Shown one piece after another: positions 37,341-46,463 of a DNA stretch of 64,000 bases. The DNA comes from Bacillus sp. FJAT-50079 (GTDB lineage: Bacteria; Bacillota; Bacilli; Bacillales; Bacillaceae_C). Position numbers and translations under genes: made by a program. The stretch is taken from positions 310,001-374,000 of the forward strand of contig NZ_JAGYPD010000006.1 of NCBI RefSeq assembly GCF_018343515.1. Reading direction: 5' to 3'. The notes under the pieces are model-generated. The model did no database searches. It was given only the letters and a program-made list of their open reading frames with translations, and had not been told where the DNA came from. The first letter of the stretch is position 1, and each line of letters starts with the position of its first letter.

Positions 37341-38324
37341 ATGAAAATTGTGCATGCCCCGACAGAAATTGCCGGCCAGATGGGAATTTTATGTAAGGAA
37401 CTTAGAAAAAAAGGGCATAAAGTTTCCGGATACAATTGCTTTCATACTTACTTAAGCTATAAAGGTGATATTATAAATACCGATGCATGGGAACTGCTAA
37501 AAGAATTTGATTACCTTATTAATAATACAGATATTTTTCATTTTCATAATGCGAATACGTTTCTGCAAAATTTCGAAGACCTCCCCATACTAAAAGAAAA
37601 GGGAAAGAAAATGGTTATGCATCATTGGGGTAGTGATGTACGCACCGTAAAAATGGTTAAAAAGCTAAACCCTTATCCACTTGTGCCCACCTACTATACG
37701 GATAAAGAAATCCATAACCAACTCACCACTATTTCCAAATACATTGATACAGCCATTGTTCAAGATTATGAAGCCTATCATTATGTAAAAGATTATTACA
37801 AAAATGTTTTCGTATTACCACTTGCATGCAATATTGATGATTTTAGATTGTCTTTTCCCAAAATAACGAATGATAACCCCCTTATTGTTCATGCTCCTAC
37901 AAACCGAAAATTTAAGGGCTCTCATTATGTTGAAAGGGCAATTAAAAAAATTCAAAACAAGAGTCAGTTTACCTACAAAATTATCGAAAAAATGAGTCAT
38001 CAGAAAGCAGTTTCAAATTATTTGAAAGCAGATATTATTGTTGATCAATTACTGTGTGGAACTTATGGAATGTTTAGTGTGGAAGCAATGGCAATGGGTA
38101 AGCCGGTTGTTGCTTTTATTAGAGATGATGTCCGCAAAAAGTTCCCAAAAGATCTTCCAATTGTTCAAGCAACACCAGAAACACTGGCAGATGTCCTTTT
38201 GGAGTTGGTGCAAAATCCTAAACGGCGTCATGAACTTGGGCTAGCCGGAAGAAGATACGTGCAAAATTACCATTCTGCTGAACGTGTGACAGATGAACTT
38301 GTAAAGATTTATCAGAAACTATAA
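37341..38324 (+). CDS. Family 1-like glycosyltransferase, paralogue B
   Basis: 327 residues from ATG 37341, 8 nt after AAAGGAGAG; an upstream in-frame extension has no RBS and overlaps the DUF4855 promoter. It has the same organisation as paralogue A: IVHAPTEIAGQMGILCKEL, MHHWGSDVRTVK, VQDYEAYHYVKDYY and LLCGTYGMFSVEAMAMGKPVVAFI. GT4-type retaining transferase, cytosolic or membrane peripheral. The two paralogues probably add two similar residues of the repeat unit. Confidence 0.87.
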   Translation: MKIVHAPTEIAGQMGILCKELRKKGHKVSGYNCFHTYLSYKGDIINTDAWELLKEFDYLINNTDIFHFHNANTFLQNFEDLPILKEKGKKMVMHHWGSDVRTVKMVKKLNPYPLVPTYYTDKEIHNQLTTISKYIDTAIVQDYEAYHYVKDYYKNVFVLPLACNIDDFRLSFPKITNDNPLIVHAPTNRKFKGSHYVERAIKKIQNKSQFTYKIIEKMSHQKAVSNYLKADIIVDQLLCGTYGMFSVEAMAMGKPVVAFIRDDVRKKFPKDLPIVQATPETLADVLLELVQNPKRRHELGLAGRRYVQNYHSAERVTDELVKIYQKL

Positions 38325-38389
38325 AGGCATTAAGACAAGCTCTTTTACAAAAAAAAAATTTGGAATTAGTTAGAAAAGGAGTGCCAAGT

Positions 38390-39082
38390 ATGATAGATCC
38401 ATCAGCAAAAATAGGGGAGAACGTTTCTATCGGAAAAAATGTGGTGATTGAAGAAAATGTGATCATAGGTGACCAAGTGACAATTGGACATCATGTAGTA
38501 ATTAAAAAGGATACAACGATTGGGAGAAATACACAAATTGGAGAACTGACGGTTCTTGGCAAATCTCCTTCCTCCAATAAAAAAATGAGGCGCAAAACCG
38601 AAAGAGATCTTGAACCACTTATTATTGCAGACAATGTTATTGTCGGGTGCAATAGCGTTATTTATCGTGAAGTTAAACTTAATACTGGCGTTTTTATTGG
38701 GGACTTGGCAAGTATCCGCGAAAAGGTAACGATTGGTGAAGACAGTATTATTGGAAGAAACGCAATGGTGGAAACGAATACGAAAGTTGGAAAACGCGTC
38801 ACCATCCAGACCGGATGCTATATAACTGCGGATATGATAATTGAAGATGAAGTATTTTTTGGTCCATGTTGTTCTACTTCCAATGATAAGTACATGGGGG
38901 AGGGAAATTTTAAGCATCAAGGTCCGATTATTAGAAAAGGAGCTAAAATAGGCAATAACGCCACCTTGCTGCCAGCAGTTACCATTGGTGAAAATGCGAT
39001 TGTTGGTGCTGGAAGTGTTATAACGAAAGATGTTCCCGCAAATAAAACAATTGTTGGAAATCCGGGGCGAATAATCAAATAA
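38390..39082 (+). CDS. wbpD: Left-handed beta-helix N-acyltransferase (WbpD-like)
   Basis: 230 residues from ATG 38390, 9 nt after AAAGGAG; an upstream in-frame ATG lacks an RBS. Dozens of hexapeptide repeats ([LIV]-G-x4) run from IGENVSIGKNVVIEENVIIGD to the end, closing with VGAGSVITKDVPANKTIVGNP, the normal C-cap. WbpD acetylates the 3-amino group of the UDP-sugar acid, the last step after WbpA, WbpB and WbpE. It ends the plus-strand cluster; a composite repeat element follows. Confidence 0.85.
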   Translation: MIDPSAKIGENVSIGKNVVIEENVIIGDQVTIGHHVVIKKDTTIGRNTQIGELTVLGKSPSSNKKMRRKTERDLEPLIIADNVIVGCNSVIYREVKLNTGVFIGDLASIREKVTIGEDSIIGRNAMVETNTKVGKRVTIQTGCYITADMIIEDEVFFGPCCSTSNDKYMGEGNFKHQGPIIRKGAKIGNNATLLPAVTIGENAIVGAGSVITKDVPANKTIVGNPGRIIK

Positions 39083-39141
39083 TATTTTATTAACACAATT
39101 GTTTATAATCAATGCTTTGCAAATCCTTATCGTAGGAGCTC

Positions 39142-39937
39142 GGGGCTGTCTTAGGAGTCAAACTTTTATTGACAACTAGAACAATCCCTTTTTTATTTAC
39201 GTCATTATGGTAAATTGAACTTCATCCGAATGCCCCTCATTGGCAAAAGATCCCCAACAAGGTAAATCGAACGTCGCTCGAATGCCCCTCATCGGCAAAA
39301 GATCCCCAACAAGGTAAATCGAACGTCGCTCGAATGCCCCTCATCGGCAAAAGATCCCCAACAAGGTAAATCGAACGCTATTCGAATGCCCCTCATCGGC
39401 AAAAGATCCCCAACAAGGTAAATCGAACGCCGTCCGAATGCCCCTCACCAGCAAAAGATCCCCAACAAGGTAAATCGAACGCTATTCGAATGCCCTTCGC
39501 CAGCAAAAGATCCCCAACAAGGTAAATCGAACGCCGTCCGAACGCCCCTCATCGGCAAAAAATCCCCAACAAGGTAAATCGAACGTCGCTCGAATGCCCC
39601 TCATTGGCAAAAGTTCCCCAACAAGGTAAATCGAACGCTATTCGAATGCCCTTCGCCAGCGAAAGATCCCCAACAAGGTAAATCGAACGCCGTCCGAATG
39701 CCCCTCACCAGCAAAAGATCCCCAACAAGGTAAATCGAACGCCATTCGAATGCCCCTCATTGGCAAAAGTTCCTCAACAAGGTAAATCGAACGCTATTCG
39801 AATGCCCCTCATCGGCAAAAGATCCCCAATAAGGTAAATCGAACGCCGTCCGAATGCCCCTCACCAGCCAAAAATCCTCAATACGGTCAATCGGGTGCAA
39901 GATGTTTAACAAAAGTCGCCTTCCTTTTTGACAGCCC
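39142..39937 (+). repeat. Composite hairpin + 52-bp repeat element, copy 3 (13 units plus a fragment)
   Basis: It begins GGGGCTGTCTT (39142) with a GTCAA...TTGAC hairpin, then TTTACGTCATTATGG and tandem units starting GGTAAATCGAAC (first and last copies GGTAAATTGAAC, GGTCAATCGGGT) at 39209, 39261, 39313, 39365, 39417, 39469, 39521, 39573, 39625, 39677, 39729, 39781, 39833 and 39885, always 52 bp apart. Three sub-variants (GTCGCTCG, CTATTCG, CCGTCCG) alternate. GACAGCCC (39930-39937) inverts the left GGGCTGTC, so the block has short inverted ends. It lies between convergent genes and is non-coding. Confidence 0.93.
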
Positions 39938-39948
39938 TCCACTCTCGT

Positions 39949-41379
39949 TCATGGAATCACTTCAAAAACAGTCCCCCGATTCAAATCAGTCACTTTCATC
40001 GAACCATAGACGCCCAAATATAGTCTTGTTTGATCCAAATTCGTTCCCAAACTAACATAATAAGCAGATTGGGAACCAAAATTATCATTGGTTTCAATCA
40101 CACTATAATCGCTTAGTTTACAATCTGTTCTTACTCTAGTATATGCTAAAACGCCTCTAGTTGGAGATTGTGATTCTTCGTGCCGGGCAATATCGGTAAA
40201 TACAACGCTTCCCGCTAATTCCGGAATTCCAGCTCCCATATATGACTGCACTCCTGTAAGTGCAGTACCTCCAAATTTATCGGGACGGGGATCTTTATGA
40301 AAATAACTAGTTAAAGGCTGAAGTCGCTTCACAGAAGTTTTTACTGTTTCATTGTAATAAGCCATTGTTTTCTCAGTGAAATTCGGATTTGTGGAGCAGC
40401 TCTTTATCGTTGAAGTAGGAAAAGCCCCTTCCCAGCCTCTCCAGCCAAAGTTAATAAATCCATCTTGGTCAGATTCAGATTTCTTCAAATACGCTTGAAC
40501 AAGCTCAGTAACCGGTATTGGTTTATAATGAACGAATGAAAAAATCGATTCTACTAAATCTTGTCCAACATTTCCTACATATTTGATATGCTGATTATAA
40601 AACCTTTGAAATGAAATCCCTGGTATATTGCGAACCCCTTTGGCAATTACCGTAAGAGTTTCTTGAATAGGAGCGGGAAGTTCATCAAAGCGTGTGACTA
40701 TGGGCGGCTGATGGATAAATGCATTTTTATTTACATCCATTTCAATAATTTTACCTGCAATCTCCATATCATTTTGGCTTAAATTAAACGGGTCATACCC
40801 TGAACCACCATCCCCGATTGTTAATACAAGTTTTCCAGTTTCAGGAGAAAAGTTTAAACTATTGACGCCATTATGATTAAAAAATGGTCTTCTTAAGTTA
40901 AGTAAAGTCCGACGTTTTTGAGGGTGACCATTCGATTGTAAAATCCACTCTTCAACTGTATCAACATGATCATATTTCGTTTCTCTATTGGTCCACTTTA
41001 GATTTAACGTTTTGGGATCACAAGGGTTAGGGGAAAAACGTCCAGAAAGAGCACCTGGACCCTGTGTTCCAGCTACTGAATAGTGAAGATAAAATAGACC
41101 GTTATTATAAAATTCCGGATGAAACGCGAGTCCGATTAATCCCCGTTCATCATATCCACCACGGGAAACACCTGGTTCAGAAGTACCGAGTCTTATAATG
41201 TGTGGACGAATATCTAAAAAAGTCCGAATCTCCCCGTTTCTTATGTAAAAGATCTCACCTACCTGGGTTGCGATAAATAAACTTTCAATTGAGTCACCCG
41301 GAAGTATAGACGTTTTCAAAACAGTAGGCAAATTTATGTTCCTTACAATGGGTCGTAAACGAACGTTAACGTTTTTCAC
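39949..41379 (-). CDS. Glucose/sorbosone dehydrogenase-like beta-propeller protein
   Basis: 476 residues of the GSDH family (six-bladed propeller, PQQ or Ca2+ binding in some members). Conserved ERGLIGLAFHPEFYNNGLFYLHYS, FNHNGVNSLNFSPETGKLVLTIGDGG and FINFGWRGWEGAFPT are present. There is no signal peptide, although most relatives are secreted, so location and cofactor are uncertain. It starts at ATG 41379 with GAGGGAG. Monocistronic, convergent with the wbp cluster across the repeat element. Confidence 0.82.
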   Translation of the reverse strand: MKNVNVRLRPIVRNINLPTVLKTSILPGDSIESLFIATQVGEIFYIRNGEIRTFLDIRPHIIRLGTSEPGVSRGGYDERGLIGLAFHPEFYNNGLFYLHYSVAGTQGPGALSGRFSPNPCDPKTLNLKWTNRETKYDHVDTVEEWILQSNGHPQKRRTLLNLRRPFFNHNGVNSLNFSPETGKLVLTIGDGGSGYDPFNLSQNDMEIAGKIIEMDVNKNAFIHQPPIVTRFDELPAPIQETLTVIAKGVRNIPGISFQRFYNQHIKYVGNVGQDLVESIFSFVHYKPIPVTELVQAYLKKSESDQDGFINFGWRGWEGAFPTSTIKSCSTNPNFTEKTMAYYNETVKTSVKRLQPLTSYFHKDPRPDKFGGTALTGVQSYMGAGIPELAGSVVFTDIARHEESQSPTRGVLAYTRVRTDCKLSDYSVIETNDNFGSQSAYYVSLGTNLDQTRLYLGVYGSMKVTDLNRGTVFEVIP

Positions 41380-41568
41380 CTAACTTTACACTCCCTCTTT
41401 ATTGTATCCTTTTAATAAAATATGATCAGGATTGTTATATTAGTACCAATAGGAAATCTCCCTTATAGGGATGGGCTCCGACAAACATTATGAAAATAGA
41501 AAACATTAGAATATACAGACAAATACAAGTGGAAATGATATATTCAAGCAAAGAGGAGGGGAAGTTAG

Positions 41569-42585
41569 ATGACGATTCAATTTAAGCAAGTGGAAGAATG
41601 GTTTACGTTTTATGATGAGAAAGGGGATATCATTGAGCGAAAAACGGAGGTTCGATTTGATCCACTAACAGGGGAATCATCACGGCTCGTTTTCGATCCG
41701 GGCTTATCACCAAAAATTCCAGACTATACAGAAGCTGCAGAACAAAGCACTGGGAAAAATTGTCCGTTTTGTGCGGAGAATATTTTAAAGCTAACCCCAC
41801 TTTTTCCAAAGGAAATAGCGGAAGATGGACGACTTAGCGAAGGGAAAGCAATTTTATTTCCGAATCTATTCCCATACAGTAAACATAATGGGGTAGTTGT
41901 TTTCTCTGACCAGCATTATGTTCGTTTAGATGAATTTTCCGTTTCGATGATCAAAGATGCTTTTGCCGTTGCACAAACATATATTCAAAAAGTGGCACAA
42001 ACCGATGCAAAGGCAAACTATGCATCAATCAATTGGAATTATCTCCCAGAATCAGGTGGAAGCATTTTGCATCCGCATTTACATATTATTTGTTCGGAAT
42101 CACCGACGAACGTCCAAGCTACCATTAGTGAAAAGGCAAATAACTTCCAAAAGAAAATGGGGAAGGAATATTTTTCCGAACTTTATAAGCAAGAGAAAGC
42201 GCTCGGTGAACGCTGGATTGGTGAAAAAGGAAATGTCGCATGGATTCATGCGTTTGCACCAAAAAGTCATAATGATTTTATCGGCATTTTTACGGCTACA
42301 TCTTCCATTGATCAGGTTACGGAGCAAGACTGGATCGATTTTTCCGAAGGTTTGGTTCGTATTTTTTCCACATTAACTGAGCAAGGGTTTGCCAGTTTTA
42401 ATTTATCTTTGCAAGTAGATCCGAATAAACAGCACCCGATTCATGTCCGGCTTATTCCACGATTAACAATCGGAAATCTTGGGACAAGTGACATAAACTT
42501 TTTCCAAATGATGCATCAAGAGCCGCTTTCCTATAAAAGCCCCGAAGAAATTGCGGCTAAAGCACGTGTCCATTTCAGCCTCTAG
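41569..42585 (+). CDS. GalT-like (HIT superfamily) nucleotidyltransferase
   Basis: 338 residues. Zn-binding CPFC (about 65-68) and the histidine triad HPHLH (about 164-168), inside GGSILHPHLHIICSE, mark the galactose-1-phosphate uridylyltransferase/HIT fold. The overall length is near GalT but there is no gal operon beside it, so it may use another nucleotide-sugar or adenylyl substrate. ATG 41569 follows GAGGAGGGG. Cytosolic. The cwlJ gene starts 59 nt after its stop. Confidence 0.8.
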   Translation: MTIQFKQVEEWFTFYDEKGDIIERKTEVRFDPLTGESSRLVFDPGLSPKIPDYTEAAEQSTGKNCPFCAENILKLTPLFPKEIAEDGRLSEGKAILFPNLFPYSKHNGVVVFSDQHYVRLDEFSVSMIKDAFAVAQTYIQKVAQTDAKANYASINWNYLPESGGSILHPHLHIICSESPTNVQATISEKANNFQKKMGKEYFSELYKQEKALGERWIGEKGNVAWIHAFAPKSHNDFIGIFTATSSIDQVTEQDWIDFSEGLVRIFSTLTEQGFASFNLSLQVDPNKQHPIHVRLIPRLTIGNLGTSDINFFQMMHQEPLSYKSPEEIAAKARVHFSL

Positions 42586-42644
42586 GCAACAATCATTGCA
42601 TTTGAAAATAAGATAGCAATGTAATGATTTATGGAGGTGGAATT

Positions 42645-43070
42645 ATGGCTGTTGTAAAAGCTAGGGAGGCTGATATCAATTTATTAGCAAGGCTTTTAAG
42701 AGCTGAGGCAGAAGGTGAAGGGCAGCAAGGGATGCTTATGGTTGGCAATGTGGGGATTAATCGGATTCGAGGCGATTGTTCCGATTTTATAGGAATCAGA
42801 ACGATCCCACAAATGGTGCATCAACCACATGCATTTGAAGCTGTTACCCACGGTTATTTTTATCAAGGGGCAAGGGAAAAAGAGAAATCATTGGCAAGAA
42901 GAGCGGTAAATGGGCATCGGCTCTGGCCAGCTAAATATAGTTTATGGTATTTTCGACCAGAAGGAGATTGTCCAGCCACTTGGTATAATCAGCCTTTAGT
43001 GGCACGTTATAAATTGCATTGCTTCTACGAACCAAGAGCAGGAGAATGTGACAATATTTATGGTACCTAA
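42645..43070 (+). CDS. cwlJ: Spore cortex-lytic enzyme CwlJ
   Basis: 141 residues from ATG 42645, 6 nt after GGAGGTGG. Cell wall hydrolase 2 (SleB/CwlJ) domain: the catalytic Glu is in LLRAEAEGEGQQGMLMVGNVGINR, followed by PQMVHQPHAFEAV and a C-terminal CFYEPRAG. There is no signal peptide or peptidoglycan-binding domain, which separates CwlJ from SleB. It degrades cortex peptidoglycan during germination, in Ca-DPA response in B. subtilis, and needs GerQ there; gerQ is not adjacent here. It is a direct marker that the organism sporulates. Confidence 0.95.
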   Translation: MAVVKAREADINLLARLLRAEAEGEGQQGMLMVGNVGINRIRGDCSDFIGIRTIPQMVHQPHAFEAVTHGYFYQGAREKEKSLARRAVNGHRLWPAKYSLWYFRPEGDCPATWYNQPLVARYKLHCFYEPRAGECDNIYGT

Positions 43071-43527
43071 TTATAAAGCAGCTTATATGTTCGAAAAATG
43101 GAATCCTTCGGGATTTCATTTTTTGTTTAAATAATTGTTCAAAAAGGATTTGCCGTTTAAGTTAAATAAAATAGCAGATAGTCAATGTTGGCGATTAAAG
43201 AATACGATCGTAACTACCGGAGCGCTTATCGAGTTTAATGAGAAGCAAGAATTTATTATCATCAAAAGTAAATGATTCAAACTTGTGATAAGACCATTCA
43301 TTTGCTTTGAATCGTTTTGATAAACAAATTACCGTTATATCTTATTCACGAATATTTTTAAGCATTTGGAATGGGGGTCGTAATATTGGCGATTAGGTAT
43401 ACAAAGTAGCAGATCTAACAATCAGCGCATTTGCAAGGATTGCTTTTTTTCCTTTTTTCAAAATAATGATGTACACTTAATGAATAAGGAAATGTTCTAA
43501 ATGATTAATTTTTTATCAGGAGGAAAT
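43071..43527. other. 457-nt gap with one weak small ORF
   Basis: A frame from TTG 43135 to TGA 43275 encodes 46 residues of ordinary composition (DLPFKLNKIADSQCW...TGALIEFNEKQEF), but it has no ribosome binding site and I recognise nothing. The segment TTGGCGATTA recurs at about 43182 and 43386. The rest is AT-rich with no gene. Confidence 0.4.
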
Positions 43528-43899
43528 ATGAAACTAGGCGCATTCTCTATAAGTTTAAGTGTAAAAGACATCAATCAATCTAAATCATTTTATGAAAATC
43601 TAGGATTTCAAACTTTAGGTGGGGATATTAGTCAAAACTGGCTTATATTGAAGAATGGAAGCACAGTCATTGGTTTATTCCAAGGAATCTTTGAAGGGAA
43701 CATTTTGACGTTTAATCCAGGTTGGGATCAAAATGCTGAAAATCTCGATTCATTTACAGATATCCGAGACCTTCAAAAGCAGCTAAAAGCTAAAGGAATT
43801 AAGATGTTGTCGGAAGCAGATGAAACAAGTGAAGGACCTGCAAGTTTTACAATTGAAGACCCTGATGGAAATACTATTCTTGTAGATCAGCATAGATGA
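43528..43899 (+). CDS. Glyoxalase/VOC-fold protein
   Basis: 123 residues from ATG 43528, 6 nt after AGGAGG; an earlier in-frame ATG has no RBS. Single VOC domain of two beta-alpha-beta-beta-beta modules: [25 protein letters not shown] at the start and [16 protein letters not shown] at the end. Metal-ligand residues typical of glyoxalase I are only partly present, so the activity (bleomycin or fosfomycin-type binding, or glyoxalase) cannot be assigned. Monocistronic. Confidence 0.85.
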   Translation: MKLGAFSISLSVKDINQSKSFYENLGFQTLGGDISQNWLILKNGSTVIGLFQGIFEGNILTFNPGWDQNAENLDSFTDIRDLQKQLKAKGIKMLSEADETSEGPASFTIEDPDGNTILVDQHR

Positions 43900-44769
43900 T
43901 GAAGAGAAGAGGATGAGAACCATTTTGGAGCAAGAGCGATGTTAATAAAGAATGCCTTTATCATGGTTTGCTTGAAAGTTGCTTCATATATTCATGATGA
44001 AAATACAAATAGCTAAAACAAGTCCAATTTCACGGTATCAAATGAGAAATTGGACTTGTTTATATTGTTATTTCCCAAATGGTGTAAACACACGGTTCGT
44101 GGCGCCATCTTTTCGGTTACTTCTTCAATTGCAGGAGTAAGGTTTAAAGATATATAATCGATGGCATGGTCTCCACAATAAATGAGTCCATTAGTGGAAG
44201 CAGAAGAATGTCTTACCTTACTTAAGTCCTCATATTCAGTTTGCATATCTCGCTTAAATGATCTAATGCTATCTAAAACTTGCAGGACTGGCTACTTGCT
44301 TCATGTTACTGCCATAATTGATGAGTCGATTATTAGCTTCGTTATACTAGACAAGCTATCAATCGTTACTGGCATCGTTGGAAACAAACCAACAGCTTCA
44401 GGCTTATATAAAAATTTTAATGTGGGCGCGGGCATCGGCGTTTTTTAGTAAGTGTTGAAAAGCCAATCAAATAAGCGGCTGTTAAAAAAATAAAAAAAGA
44501 AGTCACACCATCCTTTGGCTTCCTTTTTTTATTTAGTATGGATTTATTGATGGAAATCATGTGAAAAGGAGCCTTTGTTGGCTTTTTTCAAAGCTTCAGG
44601 CGAGAATATCCTAGTTTACCTCGTAAGGTAAAGGCCCCCTTCATAACGGAGTTTGCGAAAATAGGGACATTTCATCCCATACACCTGAAATTTCCATAAA
44701 TAATTGAATGTTATTTATTCCAAAATATATTTAGTTTCTCAATACTTCATCTATACAAGGGGATTTAGA
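43900..44769. other. 870-nt gap with terminators and degraded coding-like sequence
   Basis: After the terminator at 44018-44059, the minus strand of about 44060-44290 reads like part of a protein (DLSKVRHSSASTNGLIYCGD, ISLNLTPAIEEVTEKM), preceded upstream by a stop. A second minus-strand frame at about 44300-44450 (KPEAVGLFPTMPVTIDSL) could be its other part. No intact start, RBS or recognisable family is found, so I treat it as a probable gene remnant. A T-rich hairpin follows near 44500. Confidence 0.4.
44018..44059. terminator. Terminator
   Basis: ACAAGTCCAATTTC (44018-44031) pairs with GAAATTGGACTTGT (44046-44059), a 14-bp perfect stem; a T-rich tract follows. Confidence 0.8.
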
Positions 44770-45330
44770 ATGGGTATCAGACAATATTGCATTTCAGCAT
44801 GGTCTTTCATCGATCCGTTATATGTTCAATTCACACGTTTACAGCATATAAAAAAAACATGCGGTAATCAAACAATGATGCGTGTGCGGTTAACAAAGTA
44901 TAAAGGAAGAAACATTGTTTTAGCGGATGGGACAGCAATCAATAAGAATGATGTGCTTGTAAAAATTCATTTGCATAATGTCAAATTGTTAAGGCACATC
45001 CAAGGGTATGATAGTGAAGTTAGGAAAGCGTTAATGATTTATAAGGGTGTCCAAGATTCACTACCATCCATTGCTCACTATATCTACAAGCATCGTTATG
45101 CTAATGACATTAAAGGGCTAATTGGCATTTCAATGCTTTATAAGGGGTGTAAGAAACTAGGATTTGAGCCGCATTCCATTACAAATCGATATTATAAATA
45201 TTTCAAACAACTTGCTTTTTTCCCAATTTATTTTCTGTCCACAAAAAACACGTTTAAAAAAGAAATTCCAACTCCTATGTATTTATTTATGTCTAAAGAG
45301 AGTTTATTTCAACAGTACGGGATTAAATGA
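44770..45330 (+). CDS. ykoP: YkoP-like protein
   Basis: 186 residues from ATG 44770, 9 nt after AAGGGGA; a start 66 nt upstream lacks an RBS. The patterns LRVRLTKYKGR, DGTAINKNDVLVKIHLHNVKLL and KGLIGISMLYKGCKKLGFEPH, and the ending PTPMYLFMSKESLF, match the B. subtilis YkoP family. No catalytic motif is known and no membrane helix is clear. The next gene encodes the YkoQ-like phosphoesterase, the same order as in B. subtilis, so a shared role is likely. Confidence 0.8.
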   Translation: MGIRQYCISAWSFIDPLYVQFTRLQHIKKTCGNQTMMRVRLTKYKGRNIVLADGTAINKNDVLVKIHLHNVKLLRHIQGYDSEVRKALMIYKGVQDSLPSIAHYIYKHRYANDIKGLIGISMLYKGCKKLGFEPHSITNRYYKYFKQLAFFPIYFLSTKNTFKKEIPTPMYLFMSKESLFQQYGIK

Positions 45331-45420
45331 ATAGAAATAAGTCATAGATATTTATCCAATAATTACAGGTTATCAATTCCCCTTATTCCCTTTATGATTA
45401 GAGGAAGAAGGGGGATTTTA

Positions 45421-46281
45421 ATGATCATTTTTGTTACTTCTATTACTATATTATTGAGCTATTTTGTCTATAAGGGCTATAAAAATACGCATTCGGTTGC
45501 AATTAATCAAATTGAAATAGAAAAAGATGCTCAACAGAATGATGGCGATCCGTTGAGAATTTTGCATATTTCTGATATGCATCTTGAAAATATTTCAATT
45601 ACACCTGAGCAATTGTATGAACATATTAAAATGCAACCGATTGATCTCATCGCACTCACAGGTGATTTTCTTGACCGAAAACGAAGTATCCCGAAACTTG
45701 TCCCCTATTTACAAGCATTAAATCAATTAAAGCCAGCCTATGGGGCTTATGCTGTTTTTGGCAATCATGATTATGTATTGCGTCAACCATATTTTAATCA
45801 AATGAAAGAGATGCTAAACGAACATGGTTTCAAAACGCTTCAAAATGAGAATGAAACGATTGAAATAGGCGGTAAGCAGTTGAATATGATCGGTATTGAT
45901 GATTTCAGCACAAAGCGTAGTAATTTATTTAAATCTTATGAAGGTGTAGAAAGAGGGTATAATCTTGTTATAACGCATGACCCAAACGTTGTCCTAGTGA
46001 TGTCGGACTATCATTTTGATTATCTTTTGTCTGGTCATTTCCACGGTGGGCAAATTCATTGGCCTAAACCTTACCATCTTGTAAAGATGGGGAAACTGGT
46101 TCGTATGAACATGGTTAAAGGATTGCATCAATACTTGGGTCGCCCTTTTTATATAAGTGAGGGGCTTGGGCAAACTGGGGTGAACATTCGTGTGGGAAGC
46201 CGCCCAGAAATTACCATCCATCACTTGTATTTACATCAAGTGAAAACTGGAAAAATAGATGTTTCTGCAAGAGCCGGATAA
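45421..46281 (+). CDS. ykoQ: YkoQ-like membrane-anchored metallophosphoesterase
   Basis: 286 residues from ATG 45421, 7 nt after AGAAGGGGG. One N-terminal signal-anchor helix (IIFVTSITILLSYFVY) and then a calcineurin-like phosphoesterase: ISDMHLEN, LTGDFLDRK, FGNHDYV, ITHDP and SGHFHGGQ carry the usual metal ligands. The catalytic domain may face outward, since residues directly after the helix are not strongly basic, but topology is uncertain. The substrate is unknown; relatives act on UDP-diacylglucosamine-like lipids or nucleotides. Downstream of ykoP, 90 nt apart. Confidence 0.85.
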   Translation: MIIFVTSITILLSYFVYKGYKNTHSVAINQIEIEKDAQQNDGDPLRILHISDMHLENISITPEQLYEHIKMQPIDLIALTGDFLDRKRSIPKLVPYLQALNQLKPAYGAYAVFGNHDYVLRQPYFNQMKEMLNEHGFKTLQNENETIEIGGKQLNMIGIDDFSTKRSNLFKSYEGVERGYNLVITHDPNVVLVMSDYHFDYLLSGHFHGGQIHWPKPYHLVKMGKLVRMNMVKGLHQYLGRPFYISEGLGQTGVNIRVGSRPEITIHHLYLHQVKTGKIDVSARAG

Positions 46282-46463
46282 TGCTCCCGGCCCTACATAT
46301 TCACTAAGGGGTATAGGGAACCACCTGCAAAGAAATTATTCTCAATTATAGAACCATTCCGCATATGCTCTCTGCACATACTATTGGCATTCCTTACTTA
46401 ATCCTTTTCAAGCTGCTATTTGTTTCGAAATTGCCACCATATTCGACTTCAAAAAACGGGGAT

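Noticed and set aside
38402-39112. 236-codon minus-strand frame
   Set aside because: Antisense to the hexapeptide-repeat acyltransferase. The repeat nature of that gene keeps the opposite frame open.
39209-39890. CRISPR-like array
   Set aside because: The whole 52-bp unit is conserved, including the parts that would be spacers; there are no unique spacers and no cas genes. It is a simple tandem repeat.
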